In this document: piece by piece, positions 1 to 6,383 of the stretch
Numbering within the stretch: position 1 is the first letter of the stretch
How the letters are laid out: every line of letters begins with the position of its first letter
DNA from: Acidilobaceae archaeon
Lineage (GTDB): Archaea > Thermoproteota > Thermoprotei_A > Sulfolobales > Acidilobaceae
Direction: 5' to 3'
Assembly: GCA_026985385.1 (NCBI GenBank)
Contig: JALSQM010000037.1
Span: forward strand, 1 to 14,769
Length of the DNA stretch: 14,769 nt
Made by a program: the position numbers and the translations under genes
Notes under the pieces: generated by a model
What the model saw: the letters and a program-made list of their open reading frames with translations, nothing else
What the model was told of the DNA's origin: nothing
Databases searched by the model: none

Positions 1-648
1 AGGGACCTCAAGCCCGAGGACCTAGGCTACGCAGAGCTAGTAGAGGAGCGCAAGGTAGGAGAAGACAAGATGGTATTCATAGAGGGAGCAAAGAACCCAA
101 GAAGCGTAACAATACTGCTGAGGGGAGCCAACGACATGCTACTCGACGAGGCTGAGAGGAGCATCAAGGATGCACTCCACGCCCTGAGGAACATACTGAG
201 GGAGCCCAAGATCGTCGGCGGCGGCGGGGCCGTCGAGGTCGAGCTGGCCGAAAAGCTTAGGGACTACGCTAGGAGTGTCGGCGGTAAGGAGCAGCTAGCC
301 ATAGAGGCGTACGCCGAGGCGCTGGAGGTCATACCCACGGTGCTAGCCGAGAGCGCCGGCATGGACGCCCTAGACACCATACTACAGCTGAGGGCGCTAC
401 ACAACCAGGGCTTCAAGAACGCCGGCGTCAACGTGCTGGAGGGCAAGATAGAGAAGGACATGACCAAGATAAACGTCTACGAGCCCGTGCTCGTCAAGAA
501 GCAGGTGATCAAGAGCGCCAGCGAGGCGGCGACATCGATACTGAAGATCGACGACATCATAGCGGCTGCCCCGCCGAAGAAGAAGGAGAAGAAGGGCAAG
601 AAGGAGGAGGAAGAGGAGGAGACTGGCGGTAGCAAGTTCGAATTCTAA
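1..648 (+). CDS. Thermosome (group II chaperonin) subunit, C-terminal part, 5' truncated by window edge
   Basis: The frame is open from base 1, so the gene begins upstream. About 215 C-terminal residues are visible. They cover the end of the apical/intermediate domains and the C-terminal equatorial domain. Seen directly: a VGGGGAVEVELAEKLR segment (group II GGGAxE signature), NVLEGKIEKDM (nucleotide-pocket loop region), and the family ending SASEAATSILKIDDIIAA. The thermosome is a cytosolic double-ring ATP-dependent folding machine with a built-in lid, abundant in hyperthermophiles. The tail after IIAA is highly charged (lysine-rich, then six glutamates, ending GSKFEF) rather than the GGM repeats common in many archaeal thermosomes. 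Which paralogue (alpha, beta or gamma) cannot be decided from this part. A T-rich exit (685-688) follows, and the next gene is convergent. Confidence 0.97.
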   Translation, partial: RDLKPEDLGYAELVEERKVGEDKMVFIEGAKNPRSVTILLRGANDMLLDEAERSIKDALHALRNILREPKIVGGGGAVEVELAEKLRDYARSVGGKEQLAIEAYAEALEVIPTVLAESAGMDALDTILQLRALHNQGFKNAGVNVLEGKIEKDMTKINVYEPVLVKKQVIKSASEAATSILKIDDIIAAAPPKKKEKKGKKEEEEEETGGSKFEF

Positions 649-827
649 TGAGGCCCCAGCCCTTAAGGGCGCCCTTTCAGCCTCTTTTACATAATCCTTA
701 AGTCCCCCCTCCTAGATGGTATTTCTGATGGTTCCCCAAGGGTTCCAGGCTCTGTAGCTGTATTCGGCAGTGACAATTCCCTGCATCATGTCTTTCTGCT
801 ACTTGAATACGGAGTGCGTGTCTGGCA
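649..827. other. Convergent intergenic region with palindromes and T-run
   Basis: Non-coding gap between the 3' ends of the thermosome gene and the EamA gene. It holds two overlapping perfect palindromes, CCCTTAAGGG (660-669) and AAGGGCGCCCTT (665-676), followed by CTCTTTTAC (682-690). A T-run is the kind of signal that releases archaeal RNA polymerase, so this is the likely thermosome 3' end. The remaining 130 bases are more AT-rich than the flanking genes and contain no ORF beyond a 13-codon ATG frame at 714. I see no RNA motif in them. Confidence 0.5.
685..688 (+). terminator. Putative T-run terminator of thermosome gene
   Basis: CTCTTTTAC lies 37 nt after the thermosome stop and just after the AAGGGCGCCCTT palindrome. 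Archaeal termination is driven mainly by oligo-T in the coding strand. The run is only four T long, so this is a weak call. Confidence 0.3.
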
Positions 828-1247
828 TCACGTTGACATTAAGTAGATGGCAAGCATTGCTAAGGCTATGCCCACGGCTTGGCGCGCTGAGAGGCTCTCG
901 CCTAGGAGGATCACCGCGGCCACCGCCGTGAGTGCTGGGTAGAGGGCCGTTAGGGGTATCACTATCGATGCCGGGCCCCCCGCCTTCAGTGAGAGGACTA
1001 GGAATACGTAGCCCAGCGTGCCAAGTGCGCCCGCGAGAAACGCCGTCATAGCGTTGGTTACACTCATCGATAATAGTGATCTACCGTAAATAGCTCCAAC
1101 TACAGCAACCGCTACTACCACTGCCAGGTTACTGGCGAAGTACACCTTATACCACTCGCCCAGCCTAGCCTCGGCCTCCTTAAGCGCCACCCCCCAGAAG
1201 CCCCAGAGGACCAGGCACAGCAGCGAGTAGACCAACCAGCGCTCCAT
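828..1247 (-). CDS. Small EamA/DMT-superfamily membrane transporter (half-size)
   Basis: Single EamA-type repeat, 139 aa from the ATG at 1247. The protein starts MERWLVYSLLCLVLWGFWGV, the usual EamA opening (short N-terminus, first helix with the WG motif). Four to five hydrophobic helices follow. The last two carry the family features: PLTALYPALTAVAAVILLGESLS and QAVGIALAMLAIY. Typical EamA permeases have about 280-300 aa with two such repeats, so this one is a half-size form expected to work as a dimer, like SMR transporters. Substrate is unknown. The frame extends upstream to a GTG at 1304 (158 aa). That start would be leaderless from a TATA-like element at 1328-1334, whereas an ATATAA element at 1283-1288 would serve the ATG at 1247. 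I prefer 1247 because it matches the family N-terminus. Confidence 0.88.
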   Translation of the reverse strand: MERWLVYSLLCLVLWGFWGVALKEAEARLGEWYKVYFASNLAVVVAVAVVGAIYGRSLLSMSVTNAMTAFLAGALGTLGYVFLVLSLKAGGPASIVIPLTALYPALTAVAAVILLGESLSARQAVGIALAMLAIYLMST

Positions 1248-1282
1248 GGAGCCCCCAGGCCCGCCAGCCCCCCGTGGCTCCA

Positions 1283-1288
1283 TTATAT
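1283..1288 (-). promoter_or_regulatory. TATA-like element for EamA gene
   Basis: Read on the minus strand the element is GATATAATGG. Its centre is about 38 nt upstream of the ATG at 1247, predicting a leader of roughly 10-12 nt. The alternative is the element at 1328-1334 with a leaderless GTG at 1304. Confidence 0.35.
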
Positions 1289-1327
1289 CTCGGAGCCGCC
1301 TCACGGGGGTAGAGGAGTTGAGCCACC

Positions 1328-1334
1328 TTTAATA
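1328..1334. promoter_or_regulatory. TATA-like TTTAATA between divergent genes
   Basis: CCTTTAATACC is the only AT-rich stretch in a GC-rich divergent spacer. Read on the minus strand (TATTAAAG), its centre is 27 nt from the GTG at 1304. Read on the plus strand, it predicts a transcript starting near 1357 with an 80-nt leader before the GTG at 1438. Confidence 0.35.
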
Positions 1335-1365
1335 CCCCCACGTCCGCATAGCCATTCTAGGATAT

Positions 1366-1422
1366 GGGGAGGGCATGGCGTCTCTGATAAGTGATGAGGA
1401 ACCCGGATCCGACGCCCTCCCC
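1366..1422 (+). other. Long stem-loop in the leader of the DUF973-like gene
   Basis: GGGGAG (1366-1371) pairs with CTCCCC (1417-1422), and GGCGTC (1377-1382) pairs with GACGCC (1411-1416). A 5-nt left-arm bulge GGCAT separates the two 6-bp helices. The 28-nt loop contains CTGA (1384-1387), four bases, then TGATGA (1392-1397), the order and spacing of a D'/C' (K-loop) motif of archaeal C/D sRNAs. No good C box lies upstream and only CCGA (1409-1412) could be D. It could be a leader element or a small RNA; function is unknown. Confidence 0.35.
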
Positions 1423-1437
1423 GCCGGGGGCTAGTGG

Positions 1438-2148
1438 GTGGATACGATGACCTCCTTGGGCTCGGGGACCGGGGATCTGAGGGATCTAGCTGAGGGCGCT
1501 AACTACTTGTTCCTATCGTACCTGGTATCCTTCATTGCATTCATAGTTGAGATAGCAGCTCTAGCCGCGGCTGGCTTCACAGGCATAACAGCTGCCATAC
1601 GGGGGGCTCCTCCCCCCGGTATCGCTAGGAGTGTGGTGACAGAGGTTCTAGCGGGCATCGTGGCGGCGCTGGTGTTGTCCCTAGTAGCGGTGCTGTTATC
1701 CCTTAAGGGGTTCTACCACCTACAGCTCTATGACAGCCTCAAGTATGGAATAGGCTATACGGGCGTGAAGATAGGTGTAGCGGCCGTTGTATTGATACTG
1801 CTGGGGGCCCTGGCAGCCCTCGCCTCTCACGGTGGCTCCCTCATTGGGGTATGGACGGGCGCTAGCCTACTGATAATCGGGTTCATTATAGCGCTCGTCT
1901 CACTGGTATTCATAGCCGTGGCGCTCTGGAGGCTCGGCGACGAGGAGGGCGGGGGGCTTGTGAGGCTTGGAGTAGTCCTGTGGGTTCTAGGGATAATACT
2001 AGCTATAACCAGGGTCGGGGGGCTCCTAGCGTTCATAGGCTCCCTACTGATCATGATTGGCGCTAGGGACATCCGCAACAAGGCCCTAGCAAGGCTAAGA
2101 TACGCGGAGGCCCCCATGAGTCCCAGCGGGATGAGCGCGAACCGCTAG
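1438..2148 (+). CDS. Multi-pass membrane protein, DUF973-like
   Basis: Protein of 236 aa with five or six hydrophobic segments at about residues 23-46, 67-89, 108-128, 139-163, 175-190 and 193-207, and a short basic C-terminus. The layout (N-terminal G-x-L-x-x-x-A soluble lead, long helices, a central KGFYHLQLYDSLKYGIGYTGVKIG loop) resembles the DUF973 membrane proteins of Sulfolobales and other crenarchaea, whose function is not known. The assignment rests on pattern memory, not an alignment. A TAG at 1432 limits the frame, so the start is GTG 1438 or ATG 1447. GGTGG just before ATG 1447 could be a ribosome binding site. No catalytic motif is visible. It stands alone: the upstream neighbour is divergent, and rpoK follows with its own promoter-like sequence. 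Confidence 0.75.
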   Translation: MDTMTSLGSGTGDLRDLAEGANYLFLSYLVSFIAFIVEIAALAAAGFTGITAAIRGAPPPGIARSVVTEVLAGIVAALVLSLVAVLLSLKGFYHLQLYDSLKYGIGYTGVKIGVAAVVLILLGALAALASHGGSLIGVWTGASLLIIGFIIALVSLVFIAVALWRLGDEEGGGLVRLGVVLWVLGIILAITRVGGLLAFIGSLLIMIGARDIRNKALARLRYAEAPMSPSGMSANR

Positions 2149-2170
2149 AGTGGCACGATTAATCACAGCC

Positions 2171-2178
2171 TTATTAAT
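2171..2178 (+). promoter_or_regulatory. TATA-like element for rpoK
   Basis: TTATTAAT sits about 43 nt upstream of the TTG start, predicting a leader of about 16 nt containing GGGTG (2203-2207) as a possible ribosome binding site. A second AT-rich stretch, GATTAATC (2157-2164), lies further upstream. Confidence 0.4.
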
Positions 2179-2217
2179 CTCTGGAAGCGTAACCCCCCTC
2201 CAGGGTGCGCCGCGGCC

Positions 2218-2541
2218 TTGGAAGAGGACGAGTTCTACTCAGCATACCCGAGGGTGGCCGAGGAAATAAAGATAGGGCCCCCCATGCTAACGAAGTATGA
2301 GAGGGCGAAGCTCATAGGGGCTAGGGCCCTCCAGCTATACTACGGGGCGCCCCCACTGGTGGATCCCTCCATTGTAGGCTCCCTCGACCCCGTAGTCATA
2401 GCGCGCTACGAGGTAGACAATGGGCTCCTCCCCGTCACCATCTATAGGTACCAGAAGGGCACTGGGAGGGGCCAAGCCATACCCCTCAGGCTCCTACTCG
2501 AGGTTGAGAGGAGGGTTGTCGGCGGCAGGATATACCGGTGA
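2218..2541 (+). CDS. rpo6: DNA-directed RNA polymerase subunit Rpo6 (RpoK)
   Basis: Protein of 107 aa, the archaeal counterpart of bacterial omega and eukaryotic Rpb6, which clamps the C-terminus of the largest polymerase subunit and helps assembly. The core is clear: LTKYERAKLIGARALQLYYGAPPLV (family signature TKYERARIIGARALQ), then DPVVIARYEVDNGLLPVTIYR and the IPL ending. Start is TTG 2218: a TATA-like element and GGGTG lie upstream, and no in-frame ATG or GTG gives the conserved N-terminus. The acidic lead MEEDEFYSAYPRV is typical. Often rpoK lies beside rpoN and ribosomal genes in archaea. Here it is next to a membrane protease and a topoisomerase instead. Confidence 0.95.
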   Translation: MEEDEFYSAYPRVAEEIKIGPPMLTKYERAKLIGARALQLYYGAPPLVDPSIVGSLDPVVIARYEVDNGLLPVTIYRYQKGTGRGQAIPLRLLLEVERRVVGGRIYR

Positions 2542-2572
2542 GGAGGGGCTGGAGCACCCCCAGGGCCTGGGG

Positions 2573-3604
2573 GTGTGCACCTCAATCCTCAACAGGTGGC
2601 TCGACATAATCGAGGTGAGCCAGGCGCCGCAGGGGCTTAGCGTGCTAGCCGTTGAGAGGGGCTACACGGACTGGCGCAGGCTCTACGCTGACCTCGCGGC
2701 CGCGGGGTGCACTGCCTTTGCCAGGCGCGAGGGCGGCCTCGTTAGGATGATTATAACGAGGAGGGTTGTAAAGCCGAGGACCGGCCTCGCACTCGCCCTT
2801 GGGGTAGCAGTCCTCGCCACGCTATACATAAGCGGGCTCTTCTACGTCAAGGGGGCCCCGAGCGGGGCTGGGGGACCCGCCTGGAGCCCCCTCGCCTACC
2901 TTGGAGCCCTCCTAGTCCCACTCATGATACATGAGTCGGGCCACTACGTCACCATGAGGAGGTACAAGGTGCCGAGCAGCGTTCCCATACCCCTCCCGGC
3001 CCCGCCCTACCCGTGGTTCCTCGGCACTTTTGGGAGCGTGATACTGATGAGGTGGCCCCCACCGACTGCTGAGGAACTCGCACTGATAGGGATAGCGGGC
3101 CCCCTGGCGGGCTACGTGGCGGCGATACCCATCACGGTATGGGGGTTGCACTCCTCTATTCTGATGCACCACGCCCCACCCGGCACGCAGGCGGCGCCTC
3201 TGGTGCCGCTCTCCATGATACTCCTAGACCTAGCGATGGGCCCCAGGGGCAGCGGCATGATCGTGATGAGCCCCCCCGCCTTCGCGGGGTATGTAATGTT
3301 CTTCGTGACCTTCCTAAACCTAATGCCTATAGGGCAGCTCGACGGCGGCCACGTAGTCAGGGCCGCCCTCGGCGAGAGGGGCCACTCGATTGTGAGTAAG
3401 GCCTTCATACTGGGCTTGATGGCTGCAAGCATCTTCTACCCCTACCTAGCCGGCTTCACGCTGATAGCCATACTCCTCTACTTCCTCTCTGGGGGCCGTC
3501 ATCCAGGGCCAGCCTTCCCCCACGAGAGGCTCTCGCGTAAAGGCCAAGCCGCTGTCGCACTCTACGCGGCACTCCTAATACTGACCCTACCCATACCCTC
3601 CTAA
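2573..3604 (+). CDS. Membrane-embedded zinc metalloprotease, peptidase family M50 (site-2 protease type)
   Basis: About 343 aa from GTG 2573. A soluble N-terminal domain of about 65 residues is followed by a hydrophobic helix and a protease core. The core has HESGH at residues 120-124 (zinc-binding HExxH within a helix) and NLMPIGQLDGGH at about 249-260 (third zinc ligand Asp in the LDG motif), the paired signature of intramembrane M50 proteases. GIAGPLAGYVAAIP is the usual helix between them. Six or so membrane segments are expected. Such enzymes cleave transmembrane substrates, often to release regulators; the substrate here is unknown. The gene starts 31 nt after rpoK. The strong Shine-Dalgarno match GGTGAGGAGG (2537-2546) overlaps the rpoK stop but is far from this GTG, so the exact start is uncertain. 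The open frame extends upstream into rpoK, which is not credible coding. Confidence 0.92.
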   Translation: MCTSILNRWLDIIEVSQAPQGLSVLAVERGYTDWRRLYADLAAAGCTAFARREGGLVRMIITRRVVKPRTGLALALGVAVLATLYISGLFYVKGAPSGAGGPAWSPLAYLGALLVPLMIHESGHYVTMRRYKVPSSVPIPLPAPPYPWFLGTFGSVILMRWPPPTAEELALIGIAGPLAGYVAAIPITVWGLHSSILMHHAPPGTQAAPLVPLSMILLDLAMGPRGSGMIVMSPPAFAGYVMFFVTFLNLMPIGQLDGGHVVRAALGERGHSIVSKAFILGLMAASIFYPYLAGFTLIAILLYFLSGGRHPGPAFPHERLSRKGQAAVALYAALLILTLPIPS

Positions 3605-3642
3605 GACCCGCCACCCAAAGAGCGCCCTGGGGAGCGTACTGT

Positions 3643-5751
3643 ATGGCCTGGAGGGGGGCCGCGGCCTCTCGGCCGTGCGTGCTGCCGGCCGGCTACATCC
3701 TGGTGATAGCCGAGAAGCCCAAGGCGGGGGAGAAGATAGCTGAAGCCCTAGCCCTGGGGAGGCCCCTAAAGTGTAGGTGGCGCGGTATACCATACTGGAT
3801 CCTCAGGCACGATGGTAGGACAATAGTTGTAGCCCCCAGCGCGGGCCACCTATACGGGCCCCACAGCGACTCGCGGGGCTACCCCGTATTCGACTACGAG
3901 TGGAGGCCGCTCTGGGAGTTCGAGAAGGGCTCGAGGCACCTACGCAAGTTCCACGGGCTCCTAGCAATGCTTAGTAGGAGGGCCTCGCTCTACGTGAACG
4001 CCTGCGACTACGATATCGAGGGCAGCGTGATAGGCTACATGATAATATACATGCTTGGGGACGTGAGGAGAGCGAGGCGCATGAAGTACTCCAGCCTCTC
4101 ACCCGTGGAGATAAGGTCGGCCTTCAAGAACCTCGCACCCCTCGACAGGGAGATGGTCGAGGCCGGAATAGCCAGGCACGAGCTAGACTGGCTCTGGGGC
4201 ATAAACCTATCCCGGGCCCTCATGGACGCCGTGCGCAGAGTCACTGGGAGGAGGGTGATCCTAAGCGCCGGCAGGGTCCAGACCCCCACCCTAGTCGAGG
4301 CCGTTAGGAGGTGGAAGGAGAGGAACCTCTACGTGCCAACCCCCCGGTTCAAGCTGTCTGTTACACTCAGGTATGGAGGCGTCGAGTTCACAGCGCACCC
4401 CAAGGGATGGGAGCCTGCCACGAGAGAGGAGGCGTCGAGGATAGCGTCGGAGATAAAGTCAATGGGATGGCTGAGGGTCGCCGATATAGAGAGGTCTGAG
4501 AAGAGGCTCAACCCCCCGCCGGCCTTCAACCTAGGGGACCTCCAAGCCGAGGCAGCCAGGCTCTACGGCTACTCCCCCATGAAGACGCAGAGCATAGCTG
4601 AGAACCTCTACCTGGAAGCCCTGATAAGCTATCCGAGGACGAACAGCCAGAAGCTCCCTCCAACTATAGACTACCACTCCATTATATCCAGGCTCTCGAG
4701 AATCAAAGCACACGGCCTCGGAGCCCTGGCCTCGAGGCTACTTAGGGAGACACGGGGAGTCCTCAGGCCCGCACAGGGTAGGAAGGATGACCCGGCGCAC
4801 CCCGCAATATACCCCACGGGTGAGTTGCCCCGCAGGGAGCTCAGCCTGGACGAGTGGAGGATATACGAGCTCATAGCTAGGAGGTTCCTGGCAGCGTTCT
4901 CCTCGCCTGCCAGGGTGTCATCGACGGTGGTTGTACTCGTGGACAGTAAGGGGAGGAGGTTCGAGGCGCGTGGCCTAGAGGTCTTAAACGAAGGCTGGCT
5001 AGCGTACTACCACTACATGAGGCCCAGGGAGTCGACGCTGCCAAGGCTCAGGGTCGGCGAGAGGGTGCAAGTTGTGAAGGCCTCCTACTCGACGGAGTGG
5101 TCGAGGCCCGCGATACAGCTCTCAAAGACCAGCCTCGTTAAGTGGATGGAGAGGGTGGGCATAGGAACCGAAGCCACACGCGCTAGGATAGTCGAGATAC
5201 TATTCAAGCGCGGCTACTTGGAGAGTAGGGGCGGCTCGACTGCGGCCACGGATCTCGGGGTAGCTGTGGCGGAGATAGTCGAGGCCCTCATACCCAGCAT
5301 GGCGTCGCCGGAGCTGACGAGGAGGTTCGAGGAAATGCTTGAAGCCATTAGGAGCGGTGCGAGGACTAGGAGGGAGGTCGTAGAGGAGTCGAAGAAGGCT
5401 ATAATGGGTGTGATAGAGGAGTTCCAGAGGAACATAGAGGAGCTAGGGGTAAAGCTGGCCTACAGCCTCGGAGCCATGAGGCCGCCCGCCAGGTGCCCCA
5501 TATGCGGCCGTGAGAGCGCTCCGGGGGCCCCGAGGGGGCTCTGCAGGGTGCACCTCGAGGCGCTGGAGAGGCTCTCAAGCAAGGCGCCTCTCATCGCCTC
5601 CAAGCTGGGGGTGAGCCTTAGGGAGGCCGTGAGAGCCGTCGCTAGGAGGAGAGGCGATGCAGGCAGGTGGGTGATCGAGGTAGCAGAGGCCGCCTTAAGC
5701 GATGAAGCCATATACTCCTACCTGACGAGGAGGGCTAGCCCGCCTAGGTAG
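3643..5751 (+). CDS. topA: DNA topoisomerase IA, archaeal topoisomerase III type
   Basis: Protein of 702 aa that relaxes or decatenates DNA through a 5'-phosphotyrosine link. Toprim domain: YILVIAEKPKAGEKIAEAL with catalytic Glu24, and ACDYDIEGSVIG with Asp122, Asp124 and Glu126. LSAGRVQTPTLVEA at 208-221 is the conserved family box. The active-site tyrosine is Tyr330 in ALISYPRTNS. GIGTEATRA lies in the C-terminal core. A single CxxC...CxxH zinc ribbon ends the protein (Cys618, Cys621, Cys634, His637). There is no helicase part, so it is not reverse gyrase. ATG 3643 has GGGGAG 8 nt upstream. A GTG at 3679 would start closer to the conserved YILVIAEKP and is an alternative. It lies 38 nt after the M50 gene on the same strand, and its last 34 bp overlap the converging signal peptidase gene. 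Confidence 0.95.
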   Translation: MAWRGAAASRPCVLPAGYILVIAEKPKAGEKIAEALALGRPLKCRWRGIPYWILRHDGRTIVVAPSAGHLYGPHSDSRGYPVFDYEWRPLWEFEKGSRHLRKFHGLLAMLSRRASLYVNACDYDIEGSVIGYMIIYMLGDVRRARRMKYSSLSPVEIRSAFKNLAPLDREMVEAGIARHELDWLWGINLSRALMDAVRRVTGRRVILSAGRVQTPTLVEAVRRWKERNLYVPTPRFKLSVTLRYGGVEFTAHPKGWEPATREEASRIASEIKSMGWLRVADIERSEKRLNPPPAFNLGDLQAEAARLYGYSPMKTQSIAENLYLEALISYPRTNSQKLPPTIDYHSIISRLSRIKAHGLGALASRLLRETRGVLRPAQGRKDDPAHPAIYPTGELPRRELSLDEWRIYELIARRFLAAFSSPARVSSTVVVLVDSKGRRFEARGLEVLNEGWLAYYHYMRPRESTLPRLRVGERVQVVKASYSTEWSRPAIQLSKTSLVKWMERVGIGTEATRARIVEILFKRGYLESRGGSTAATDLGVAVAEIVEALIPSMASPELTRRFEEMLEAIRSGARTRREVVEESKKAIMGVIEEFQRNIEELGVKLAYSLGAMRPPARCPICGRESAPGAPRGLCRVHLEALERLSSKAPLIASKLGVSLREAVRAVARRRGDAGRWVIEVAEAALSDEAIYSYLTRRASPPR

Positions 5752-6236
5752 GGTATCTTCAACGTCATGCCGTGGAAGCTGACGACCACGCCTATCACCC
5801 AGGAGTACGGTATACCGCTCGCCTCGACGAGAGCTCCTGAAACGGGGTCTCTGAAGGCGACGCTCCCACAGATGAGGGGATCCCCGGGGTCGGGGATCGG
5901 GTTTGTGAGCCTATTATCGCCCCAGACAACATAGCACCAGCGACCAGCGTACCTATACACGTAGGCTACCCTGTGTATCACGTAGGTGCTACCCCACCGG
6001 TAGACGACTATATCACCCACAGCTATATCCGCCGGATCCTTCTTCTCGAGGAGCACGATGTCGCCTGTATGCAGTAGGGGCTCCATGCTATGCCCCCTAA
6101 CAACTGCTAGGTGCTCGAAGGAGCCCTGTCCACCATTACCAGCTACCGCGAGTTGCTGGGACAAACTGAACGATAACAGCAACACTACTATAACTACGAG
6201 CCTCCTAAGCGCGGGCCCCACCCTCCCGCACCTCAA
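5718..6236 (-). CDS. Signal peptidase I, archaeal/ER (S26B) type
   Basis: Protein of 172 aa that removes signal peptides from Sec-exported proteins at the outer face of the membrane. It has a basic N-terminus, one membrane anchor (about residues 12-32), then the catalytic domain: GHSMEP with nucleophile Ser50, GDIVVYR, VIHRV with His88 (in place of the lysine of bacterial enzymes, hence S26B), and GDNRLTNPIPDPGD with the conserved acidic residues Asp107 and Asp116. A weaker hydrophobic stretch near the C-terminus (about 145-170) may be a second membrane segment. Start is TTG 6236: TTAAAA at 6262-6267 is centred 28 nt upstream, so the mRNA is probably leaderless. GTG 6221 is an alternative. 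Its 3' end lies inside the topoisomerase gene on the other strand. Confidence 0.92.
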   Translation of the reverse strand: MRCGRVGPALRRLVVIVVLLLSFSLSQQLAVAGNGGQGSFEHLAVVRGHSMEPLLHTGDIVLLEKKDPADIAVGDIVVYRWGSTYVIHRVAYVYRYAGRWCYVVWGDNRLTNPIPDPGDPLICGSVAFRDPVSGALVEASGIPYSWVIGVVVSFHGMTLKIPYLGGLALLVR

Positions 6237-6261
6237 GAGGCCCCATTGCGTGCTAAGAACC

Positions 6262-6267
6262 TTTTAA
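6262..6267 (-). promoter_or_regulatory. TATA box of signal peptidase gene
   Basis: On the minus strand GTTAAAAGG is centred about 28 nt before the TTG start, the spacing expected between an archaeal TATA box and the transcription start. A hairpin-capable GCCCTC/GAGGGGGC sequence (6269-6285) lies immediately upstream, between this and the divergent promoter. Confidence 0.5.
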
Positions 6268-6336
6268 CGCCCTCCTCGAGGGGGCGCGCATTAACCCCCT
6301 CCAAGGTTCATCGTAGAAGTACATCACTTGCACCCG

Positions 6337-6343
6337 CTTATAT
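6337..6343 (+). promoter_or_regulatory. TATA box of the IMPase-acylphosphatase operon
   Basis: CTTATAT is centred 44 nt before ATG 6384, predicting a transcription start near 6367 and a leader of about 17 nt that includes GGGGTG (6369-6374) as ribosome binding site. GTG 6372 would be nearly leaderless. Confidence 0.5.
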
Positions 6344-6383
6344 CTGAAGGCGGGGCCCCACCCTCCTCGGGGTGCCATGCAGC

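Noticed and set aside
714..755. Short ATG frame of 13 codons in the convergent gap
   Set aside because: No ribosome binding site and no recognisable peptide.
1391..1480. Complete box C/D sRNA at the GTGATGA of 1391
   Set aside because: Treated as a C box, the next CTGA is at about 1474, too far for an archaeal C/D RNA. Treated as C', no acceptable C box lies upstream. Kept only as a K-loop-like motif.
3643..5751. Reverse gyrase
   Set aside because: The topoisomerase is 702 aa with the Toprim at its N-terminus and no helicase domain or Walker motifs before it.
6269..6285. Hairpin between the signal peptidase and IMPase promoters as an operator or terminator
   Set aside because: Five to six base pairs in GC-rich DNA, with no second copy or known binding-site match. 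It is only mentioned in the promoter entry.
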